Assembly (NCBI GenBank): GCA_025356185.1
Contig: JANXUN010000010.1
Coordinates: 1-5,554 of the forward strand
Reading direction: 5' to 3'
Length of the DNA: 5,554 nt
Source of the DNA: Gemmatimonadaceae bacterium
GTDB lineage: Bacteria > Gemmatimonadota > Gemmatimonadetes > Gemmatimonadales > Gemmatimonadaceae
The notes under the pieces are model-generated. The model did no database searches, was not told the DNA's origin, and saw only the letters and a program-made list of their open reading frames with translations. Positions within the stretch are counted from its first letter, which is position 1; each line of letters opens with the position of its first letter. Below, one piece after another: positions 1 to 5,554 of this stretch. The position numbers and the translations under genes were made by a program.

Positions 1-1181
1 CGCGGCGCTTCGATGGCGTTGGGTCGGTCGGGCTTATCGTCCGCCAATGCAAGCACTTCAAACACGCGCTCCATCGCCGCGAGCGAACGCTGCAATTCAG
101 AAAACGAATTAACGATGTTCCACACGGGATTGAGCAGCAAAAACGTGTACCACTGAAACGCCATGATGTCGCCGATGGTGGCGGTGCCCAACAAGTTGAG
201 CGAGCCCCCATACCACACGATTACGACATTCACGACGCCCATCAACAGTCCCCACGAACTCCACAGCAGCAGTTCGCGTCGACTGGCGAACAACTCTTTG
301 CGCAACACCGAGTGACGGCCGCGCATGTACTCCAATAGTTCAGTGCGCTCACGCCCAAACGCGCGAACAACGCGAATCCCAGAAAACGTTTCGCCCACGC
401 GTCCGTCAATTCGTTCGGCATCTTTGCGAACGGCACGATAGATGGGGCGAATGCGCTTGGCCGATGTAAAGCTGATAAACATCGCGCCGGGAATGATCGC
501 GATCGCCGTCAACGCCAAACGCCAATTGATCGACAGCAAAATTCCAATGGCGACCAGCAATCGAATGATGGACAGCGACGGCGACACGATGGCCATTTGC
601 AACAGCCCAGTCGTGGTGTCAACGTCTCCAGTAAGACGCGATAGAATGCCACCCGTCTTCATGTCCCACAGTTTCGGCAACGGCAGATGCAAAAATCGCC
701 GAAAGAGCGCGCGACGCAACGACAGCATGACTCGCGTGTTGAGCATGCGCTGCCGGTAGTCCTTGATGACACCGATCACGTTCGACACGATGATGACTGT
801 GAGGAACGTGATGCCCGCCAAATTCAATCGCAGGACTTTGTCAGTCGCCGACAGTGCTTTGGTCAGCAACACATGATCGACGATGTACCGCAAGAACAGC
901 GGCTCGACCATCGACAGGCCGGCCGCGACAAGCGCCAGCGCGAACACAATCGCAACCGCGCCACGATGCGGTTTGAGCCACCGCAAATATTCGCGCATGT
1001 GCGCGCGTCGCTTTACCGACTTGGCCTTTTTATCGGGCGGGCCTTTCGTTTCGCTGGATGGCGAGCCGTTGGCGACGATCGGTTTGCTACTCTCCGTCTG
1101 TCCTTCCGCATCGAGCTCTCGCGCGCGGAAGGCTTTGACGAATTCGTTGTAGCGTTGACGCGAGCTATGCGGACGGGTCAT
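1..1181 (-). CDS. ABC exporter (type I, subfamily B-like), transmembrane domain; 3' end cut off by window
   Basis: This is a membrane ABC transporter half, 393 codons visible, with the C-terminus off the left edge. Residues 1-62 are a polar, Lys/Ser/Pro-rich cytoplasmic tail. The exporter core then begins at MREYLRWLKPHRG. Six hydrophobic spans are visible at about 74-102, 121-141, 197-217, 220-240, 304-329 and 335-360. The intracellular loop motif TGGILSRLTGDVDTT (176-190) and the helix GRVGETFSGIRVVRAFGRE (260-278) are typical of MsbA/BmrA-like exporters. The segment ELQRSLAAMERVFEVL (362-377) is the usual linker into the ATPase domain, so a fused nucleotide-binding domain (Walker A/B) is expected just outside. 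Such proteins dimerise in the inner membrane and use ATP to export lipids, drugs or peptides; the substrate cannot be read here. The ATG at 1181 overlaps the MFS stop codon (ATGA), and GGAAG lies 5 bases upstream. A later Met (codon 62, at 998) has no good ribosome binding site. Confidence 0.93.
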   Translation of the reverse strand, partial: MTRPHSSRQRYNEFVKAFRARELDAEGQTESSKPIVANGSPSSETKGPPDKKAKSVKRRAHMREYLRWLKPHRGAVAIVFALALVAAGLSMVEPLFLRYIVDHVLLTKALSATDKVLRLNLAGITFLTVIIVSNVIGVIKDYRQRMLNTRVMLSLRRALFRRFLHLPLPKLWDMKTGGILSRLTGDVDTTTGLLQMAIVSPSLSIIRLLVAIGILLSINWRLALTAIAIIPGAMFISFTSAKRIRPIYRAVRKDAERIDGRVGETFSGIRVVRAFGRERTELLEYMRGRHSVLRKELFASRRELLLWSSWGLLMGVVNVVIVWYGGSLNLLGTATIGDIMAFQWYTFLLLNPVWNIVNSFSELQRSLAAMERVFEVLALADDKPDRPNAIEAP

Positions 1182-2572
1182 ACGGGCTTCCGCATGATGT
1201 CGTTGGCGATCATCGCTGTCGGCGCTTCACGCGTTACGAGGAGTACGATACACGCGCCGACGGTTACGAGGCCCGCGATCACGAGGAATGCTACGTCGCC
1301 CGAACCCGTGCTCGATCGAATGCGCCCGATGAGGTCCGGACCAAACTGTCCGCCAAGATTCCCGATCGAGTTAATCCACGCGATGCCTGCAGCAGCCGCA
1401 GATGCACGGAGAAATGCCGTGGGAATCGCCCAGAATGCCGCGTAAAAAGAAAGCACGCCGCTGGTGACGATCGTCAGCGCCACGACCGACAAGACCGCCG
1501 CATGTCCGACAACAGCTAACATCAACATGCCAAGCGCGACGACGAGCAGGGATGTCGCGGCGTGCCATCGCCGTTCGTTGGTTTTGTCAGAGTGGGCGCC
1601 CACTGCAACCATGACTATTCCTGCTGTACCCCAGGGGATCATCGAAACTAGCCCTATCTTCAAGAAATCAGTTTTGGCGATGCCAATTTCCTGTACGAGC
1701 GTTGGCATCCAAAAGTTCACTCCGTAGAGTGCGAGATTGCTTGAAAGATAGACAAACGCCAGCGCCCATACACGCGCGTTGGTAAGCGCGGCGCGCGCGC
1801 GCGCTCCAGCCTCGGCGTGGTGTTGAGCGTCGGTTGTTGTGATGTCGCGATCGAGCGCACGACGCACAACGGCGCGCTCATGTGCCGTCAACCACGTCGC
1901 GGAATTCGGTCCGTCTTGCATGATGCGCAGCACGACAAACGCCGCGCACATCGACGGAATCGCTTCGAGCACGAAGAGCCAGCGCCACCCCGACCACCCA
2001 AAGCGTCCGTCGGCAAATTGCATGATGGCACCAGACAGCGGCGCGCCGATCACATTTGCGGCAGCGACAGCCGTCATAAACAGTGCGACGGCTTTTGCGC
2101 GTCGTGCGTTGGGAAACCAGTAGGTGAGATAAAGAATGATGCCCGGAAAGAACCCCGCCTCGGACACGCCGAGCAAAAAGCGCAGTGCGTAAAAGCTGAA
2201 CGACGAGCGCGACAGGCCGAACATCGCCGGAAGCGGTCCCCACGGAATCTCGCCGACAAACGCGAATGCGCCCGACACAATGGCCCACGTGAACATGATG
2301 CGCGCAATCCACAGACGCGCACCGACGCGTTCGAGCGCCAAATTGCTTGGTACTTCAAAGAGAAAATAGCCAAGAAAGAAAATGCCGGCGCCAAAGCCAT
2401 ACACGGCGTCTGACATCTGCAACTCGCTCGCCATTTGCAACTTCGCAAACCCGACGTTCACGCGATCAAGAAACGCGACCAAATAGCAGCAAAAGAGCAG
2501 CGGTATGATCCGCCGACTGATTTTGGAAAAGACCGCCTGCTCGCCAGCCCCGTCGATGGTCGCGCCACTCAT
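1178..2572 (-). CDS. MFS transporter, ACS (anion:cation symporter) family, tartrate/phthalate-carrier-like
   Basis: This 464-residue inner-membrane carrier has the normal MFS length and about 12 hydrophobic spans. The N-terminal stretch RRIIPLLFCCYLVAFLDRVNVGF (20-42), the region FLGYFLFEVPSNLALERVGAR (66-86, the motif-A equivalent between TM2 and TM3) and RFLLGVSEAGFFPGIILYLTYWF (131-153) are characteristic of the ACS group (TtuB, phthalate and hexuronate carriers). Known members bring organic anions in with protons or cations. The actual substrate cannot be told from sequence alone. A hydrophilic loop at about 217-263 separates the two six-helix halves. An unusual extra segment lies at about 107-125 between TM3 and TM4. 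The ATG is 3 bases after the M20 peptidase stop. A moderate GGAAAA ribosome site sits 9 bases upstream, inside the preceding gene's end. The stop codon overlaps the ABC start. The neighbours suggest uptake of a product released by the upstream hydrolase, which is inference. Confidence 0.92.
   Translation of the reverse strand: MSGATIDGAGEQAVFSKISRRIIPLLFCCYLVAFLDRVNVGFAKLQMASELQMSDAVYGFGAGIFFLGYFLFEVPSNLALERVGARLWIARIMFTWAIVSGAFAFVGEIPWGPLPAMFGLSRSSFSFYALRFLLGVSEAGFFPGIILYLTYWFPNARRAKAVALFMTAVAAANVIGAPLSGAIMQFADGRFGWSGWRWLFVLEAIPSMCAAFVVLRIMQDGPNSATWLTAHERAVVRRALDRDITTTDAQHHAEAGARARAALTNARVWALAFVYLSSNLALYGVNFWMPTLVQEIGIAKTDFLKIGLVSMIPWGTAGIVMVAVGAHSDKTNERRWHAATSLLVVALGMLMLAVVGHAAVLSVVALTIVTSGVLSFYAAFWAIPTAFLRASAAAAGIAWINSIGNLGGQFGPDLIGRIRSSTGSGDVAFLVIAGLVTVGACIVLLVTREAPTAMIANDIMRKPV
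1187..1191 (-). promoter_or_regulatory. Ribosome binding site of the ABC exporter, inside the MFS gene end
   Basis: GGAAG on the minus strand lies 5 bases before the ABC ATG and within the last codons of the MFS gene. The stop and start share the ATGA overlap (1178-1181). Ribosomes ending the MFS frame could therefore restart on the ABC gene (translational coupling, inferred from the arrangement). Confidence 0.5.
1786..1804. repeat. GC-dinucleotide tract inside the MFS gene
   Basis: Positions 1791-1804 are seven uninterrupted GC units, preceded by GCGCG at 1786-1790. On the coding strand the tract encodes the ARARAA part of the cytoplasmic loop between the two MFS halves. The alternating purine-pyrimidine pattern could form Z-DNA or slip during replication, but it is also what Ala/Arg codons in a GC-rich genome produce. 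Confidence 0.6.
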
Positions 2573-2575
2573 GCG

Positions 2576-4015
2576 TTAGTGTTTTCCGGCAACGCGCACC
2601 AGCGTGCGGTACATCATTTCCGTTCCTTGTTGCAACGACGCGATGCTCACGCGTTCGTCGTTGCCGTGCATGCGCTGCAATTCGTCTTTCGAAATTGGAT
2701 AGGGATAGATGCCATATGTGGGAACACCGCGAGACCGCCACGCGCCTGCGTCCGTGCCTGCCTGAAAGGTATACGGCGTGACTTCGACGTTGGGCCACTG
2801 CGCTTTCGCTTCCGTTTCGAGCGCGCGATACAGCTCAGAGCTTGTCGGCGACGGCGTCGGTTTGTTGTCCGACGTTTGCGTGTTGCCCAGCTTAATGGTA
2901 ATGCGCTTGTCGTTCACGAGTTTTTCGAGCAGTGCGACCATCGCATTCGGATCGGTGCCCGGGATGATGCGCATGTTGACGGTCGCTTCGGCAGACCCTG
3001 GAATCACATTGGATCGGAAGCCACCGTTCATGATGACCGGCGCGAATGTATTGCGCATGATGGCGTGCATGAGCGGGTCTTTCGAAATCTCGGCGCTTGC
3101 CGCTTTCACTTGTGCCGGTGTGCCGTTTACCAGCTGACGAAAAAAGTTCGCGGTCGCGCCTTTGCTTGTTTTTGCGAGCGTGAGAAAAAACAGCTTGTTG
3201 TCGGGCGTGAGCTCGACGGGTGCCTCGTACGCCGCGATCTTGGCGATAGCAGCACCAAGCGAGGCCAGTGGATTGTCCGACACCGGCATTGATGAATGCG
3301 TTGACGTGCCTTTCGAAGAAAGCAATACCGAGATGGATTGTTTGTCCAATGTTGAGATGCTCACATACCGCACCGAGCCATCTTCGTTTTTCATAATCCA
3401 GCCACCTTCGTTAATCGCAAACTCCGCGTCCATTGACGTCCAATGATCTTTCGCGAGCCAACTCGTGTTGAGCGGCGCACCTTCTTCGTCGGCCTCGGCC
3501 ATAAAAATCACATCGCGCGCGAGCGGCACCTTCTTTTCCGCAAGTCGCAGCGCAGCAATGGCGAACACCGCCATGCCGCCTTTGAAGTCGACAGCGCCGC
3601 GACCATACACCTTGCCGTCCTTGATGATGCCGGCGAACGGATCGACCGTCCACTTTTCACGCTCAACGCCCACAACATCGGCGTGCGCGGCGAGCAATAG
3701 CGGCTTTTTGCTCCCGTCGCCTTTGAGACGCGCAATGAAGTGCACTTTGCCCACTTCAGGTGTCGGGAAAATCTCAACGGTGTAACCAACGGCTTCGAAT
3801 CGTTTCTTGAGCAGTTCGGCGAGGGGCAGCGTCGTTCCCGGCGGATTGCTGGTGTTGATGCGAATCAATTCTTGAAGCAGTGTGACCGTGGGGTCGGCCG
3901 ATGTGCTCTGGGCTATTGCGCCGCGCGATAGCACGCACAAAAGCGACGCGCCCGCGAGCGCCCGCCAGGTGAGCGAACGCGACGGGGGAGCGAGAGGCGT
4001 GCGGAACAGCGACAT
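2576..4015 (-). CDS. Secreted M20-family zinc peptidase / N-acyl-amino-acid amidohydrolase-like
   Basis: The product is 479 residues from the ATG at 4015, a usual length for exported M20 enzymes of the CPG2/CPS1 type. Residues 1-36 look like a Sec signal peptide: basic start, hydrophobic core ALAGASLLCVL (19-29), cleavage most likely after AIA (33-35) before Gln36. Active-site motifs appear in order: AAHADVVG (His111 metal ligand, Asp113), GRGAVDFKGG (Asp143 bridging ligand), EADEEG (Glu177 general base, Glu178 ligand), NEGG (Glu203, expected third-site ligand), the lid-domain THSSMP (His240), AGTDAGAWRSRGVPTYG (419-435) and MHGNDERVS (His450 ligand). All expected catalytic residues are present, so it should be active. 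M20 enzymes hydrolyse the C-terminal peptide or N-acyl bond of small substrates using two zinc ions. The exact substrate is unknown. It is the first gene of a tight three-gene minus-strand run. A start 28 codons upstream (4099) lacks a ribosome site and would bury the signal peptide, so I reject it. Confidence 0.95.
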   Translation of the reverse strand: MSLFRTPLAPPSRSLTWRALAGASLLCVLSRGAIAQSTSADPTVTLLQELIRINTSNPPGTTLPLAELLKKRFEAVGYTVEIFPTPEVGKVHFIARLKGDGSKKPLLLAAHADVVGVEREKWTVDPFAGIIKDGKVYGRGAVDFKGGMAVFAIAALRLAEKKVPLARDVIFMAEADEEGAPLNTSWLAKDHWTSMDAEFAINEGGWIMKNEDGSVRYVSISTLDKQSISVLLSSKGTSTHSSMPVSDNPLASLGAAIAKIAAYEAPVELTPDNKLFFLTLAKTSKGATANFFRQLVNGTPAQVKAASAEISKDPLMHAIMRNTFAPVIMNGGFRSNVIPGSAEATVNMRIIPGTDPNAMVALLEKLVNDKRITIKLGNTQTSDNKPTPSPTSSELYRALETEAKAQWPNVEVTPYTFQAGTDAGAWRSRGVPTYGIYPYPISKDELQRMHGNDERVSIASLQQGTEMMYRTLVRVAGKH

Positions 4016-4166
4016 CGGGGCTCCGGTGGTACGGGTAGGTGGACTGCGCAGGCGAGCCGAGCGGTACGACCACTCGAACCATCGTGCGCACTGTGGCATA
4101 GTTTGCTAGCCACGCCGTCGGCGCGCAAATGCTCTTTTGGCCAGTCCACCGCACCCTCTCCGTCAC
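4016..4166. promoter_or_regulatory. Divergent intergenic region between M20 and M28 genes
   Basis: About 151 bases separate two divergent starts, so both promoters are expected here or further upstream. No strong sigma-70 promoter is visible. Weak candidates are TTGCGC (4128-4123) with AACTAT (4103-4098), spacer 19, reading leftward, and TTGCTA (4103-4108) with GCAAAT (4125-4130), spacer 16, reading rightward. A 5-base dyad, GTGGC at 4093-4097 and GCCAC at 4109-4113 with an 11-base loop, overlaps both candidates and could be an operator or chance. No riboswitch or RNA gene was recognised. The role as a promoter region follows from gene layout rather than from clear boxes. Confidence 0.4.
4021..4024 (-). 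promoter_or_regulatory. Ribosome binding site deciding the M20 peptidase start
   Basis: GGAG on the minus strand lies 5 bases before the ATG at 4015. The competing upstream ATG at 4099 is preceded by CTAGCAAACT, which has no purine-rich site. With the signal peptide beginning right after 4015, this supports the shorter protein. Confidence 0.6.
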
Positions 4167-5554
4167 GTGAAATTTCGAGCTGCTCTCGCCGCATACCTCG
4201 CTCTCGCGGGCGGGTTGATCGCCTGCGCGTCGTCTAGCGCTCCGTCAAGCGGCATTCAATCGGGAAAGACCACCGCTGAGATTTCGGCGGCTGATCTTCG
4301 CGAGCGCCTGTATCGCATCGCCGACGACTCGACCATGGGACGCGAGACGGGGAGCAAGGGCGCGTTCGCGACATCCGCGTATATCGCCGGCGAGTTCAAG
4401 CGCCTCGGGCTCGAACCCGCGGGTGATAACGGCACGTGGTTTCAGGTGATTCCAATGTGGCGTCTGTACGCAGATCCGTCGTCGCGGTTGACGGTTGGGG
4501 GCAACTCCGCGTTGGCCATATTCAGCGATTTCATGCCCTCGGCATCGCTGGCGATGCCGCGCACGTTGAACAACGCATCGGTGATTTACGCGGGTTCAGT
4601 GAGCGATACGTCGCGCTGGATTGCACCAGCGTTGGCGCAAGGAAAGGTGGTGTTGGTTCAGGTGCCGGTGGGTTCGTCATTCCGCGCGGCTGGAGCCCTT
4701 GCATCACGCTATCGAGGAGCGCTGGCGGTGATGATCGGCGCAATGGAAGATGTGCCCAGCGAAAACAGTGCGCGATTGCGTGAAGGGCGGCCGGTCACTG
4801 ATTCGTCACGCAACCCAAATGCCCTGCCAGCCGCCTGGGTCACGCGACGTGCTGCGGCGCTGATTATGGGCCGCGCACTCGATCAACTCACACCGGGCGA
4901 TGCTGGTCGCACGCTCACGGGTCAATTTGGATTTGCGCTTGGCTCTATGCCGGCGCAGGCGCGCAACGTCGTTGGCATTGTGCGCGGCTCTGACCCAACG
5001 TTGCGAACGCAGTATGTATCGCTCACGGCACATCATGATCACGTTGGCTACGACCACAGTCCGGTTGATCACGATTCGCTCCGCGCGTTCAACACGGTGA
5101 TCCGCCCGATGGGCGCCGACTCTCCACTTCGTGAGCCAACCGATGACGAACGTGCGCGCATTTCGCGACTGCTGGACAGTTTGCGCAAGGTGCATCGTCC
5201 GCGGCGCGATTCGATCCGCAATGGTGCAGACGATGACGGGTCTGGTACTGCGTCGATACTTGAAATTGCAGAAGCGATGATGCGCGGCACCGTGAAGCCG
5301 CGTCGCTCGATTCTCTTTGTGAGCCACACCGGTGAAGAATCGGGGCTGGTCGGCTCTGCGTGGTACACCGATCACGCGTCCGTTCCCGTGGATTCGATCG
5401 TCGCCGAGATTGATCAAGACATGGTCGGTCGCGGAACGCCCGCAGATTTTCCGCGTGACGGTGTTGGCGCCGGGAGTGCGACGTATCTCGAGGTAGTCGG
5501 AGCGCGTCGCATCTCGAAACAATTTGGGGATATGCTTGAGGCGGCGAACAAGCA
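4167..5554 (+). CDS. Lipoprotein M28-family zinc aminopeptidase-like, with PA-like domain; 3' end cut off by window
   Basis: There are 462 codons visible and the frame is open at the right edge. It starts at GTG 4167. The first 20 residues form a lipoprotein signal: KFR, a hydrophobic core, then lipobox LIAC with Cys20 as the predicted lipidated residue. The mature protein should be membrane-anchored outside the cytoplasm. Residues about 140-200 (RWIAPALAQGKVVLVQVPVG and following) look like a protease-associated (PA) domain inserted before the peptidase core. M28 metal-site motifs are TAHHDHVG (His289, Asp291), NGADDDGSG (Asp356 bridging), HTGEESG (Glu390 base, Glu391 ligand) and EIDQDMVG (Asp418 ligand). 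The final zinc histidine would lie past the window. M28 enzymes remove N-terminal amino acids with two zincs. The stretch between His289 and Asp356 is much longer than the roughly 20 residues of Aeromonas aminopeptidase. There is no clear ribosome site before the GTG. An in-frame TTG at 4137 is an alternative start but would put 10 extra residues before the signal. Confidence 0.92.
   Translation, partial: MKFRAALAAYLALAGGLIACASSSAPSSGIQSGKTTAEISAADLRERLYRIADDSTMGRETGSKGAFATSAYIAGEFKRLGLEPAGDNGTWFQVIPMWRLYADPSSRLTVGGNSALAIFSDFMPSASLAMPRTLNNASVIYAGSVSDTSRWIAPALAQGKVVLVQVPVGSSFRAAGALASRYRGALAVMIGAMEDVPSENSARLREGRPVTDSSRNPNALPAAWVTRRAAALIMGRALDQLTPGDAGRTLTGQFGFALGSMPAQARNVVGIVRGSDPTLRTQYVSLTAHHDHVGYDHSPVDHDSLRAFNTVIRPMGADSPLREPTDDERARISRLLDSLRKVHRPRRDSIRNGADDDGSGTASILEIAEAMMRGTVKPRRSILFVSHTGEESGLVGSAWYTDHASVPVDSIVAEIDQDMVGRGTPADFPRDGVGAGSATYLEVVGARRISKQFGDMLEAANK

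Noticed and set aside
687..1445. 252-codon plus-strand open frame
   Set aside because: It spans the opposite strand of both the ABC and MFS genes and has a low-complexity, Arg-rich translation with no domain.
2435..3292. 285-codon plus-strand open frame
   Set aside because: It lies antisense to the M20 peptidase, whose motifs are intact. Its translation is Arg/His/Cys-rich with no recognisable domain, as expected for an antisense shadow in GC-rich DNA.
4026..4073. GTGGT / ACCAC inverted pair in the intergenic region
   Set aside because: The arms are only 5 bases, 38 bases apart, and are expected by chance in this composition.
4016..4099. Upstream ATG at 4099 extending the M20 protein by 28 residues
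   Set aside because: It has no ribosome site and would place a Cys/Trp/Arg-rich stretch before a well-formed Sec signal. The ATG at 4015 has GGAG 5 bases upstream.
4097..4106. Bacteroidota-type promoter (TAnnTTTG) resembling TAGTTTG
   Set aside because: One T is missing from the consensus and no matching -33 element was found. The genes also do not point to that phylum.
4806..5522. 238-codon minus-strand open frame
   Set aside because: It is antisense to the M28 gene, where zinc-ligand motifs show the true frame. Its composition is atypical for a protein.

Overview
The window holds four protein-coding genes on two divergent arms. Two of them run off the window ends. There is no RNA gene, insertion sequence, CRISPR array or convincing terminator. 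The DNA is fairly GC-rich (clearly above half by eye), tightly packed and uses a GTG start. The organism is a Gram-negative-type bacterium, judging from an ACS-family MFS carrier, a lipoprotein and a Sec-exported hydrolase. The M28 peptidase, with its long charged insert between metal ligands and the flanking wording (YDHSPVDHDS...NGADDDGSG), resembles what I remember from Gemmatimonadota. That assignment is from memory and not proven.

Minus-strand arm, read from about 4015 down to 1. First comes a secreted M20-family zinc peptidase/amidohydrolase (4015-2576). After a 3-base gap comes an MFS carrier of the anion:cation symporter (ACS) type (2572-1178). After a 4-base ATGA stop/start overlap comes a type I ABC exporter subunit (1181-1), of which the whole transmembrane domain is visible and the nucleotide-binding domain lies off the window. 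The spacing strongly suggests one transcript with coupled translation.

Plus-strand arm: a lipoprotein M28-family zinc aminopeptidase-like gene starts at GTG 4167 and runs off the right end at 5554. Four of the five expected metal ligands and the catalytic glutamate are visible. The last histidine would lie beyond the window.

The two arms are separated by about 151 bases (4016-4166), which must hold the divergent promoters or share a transcript with an unseen start. Only weak promoter-like boxes and a short dyad are visible there. A reasonable working picture (inference) is a nutrient-scavenging locus. Extracytoplasmic zinc hydrolases trim peptides or N-acyl amino acids, the MFS carrier takes up a small anionic product, and the ABC protein exports lipid, drug or peptide. 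The ABC role is not clearly linked to the rest. I found no clear sign of a new defence, mobile or RNA system. The most unusual features are a roughly 47-residue insert in the M28 active-site region and an extra loop in the MFS carrier.
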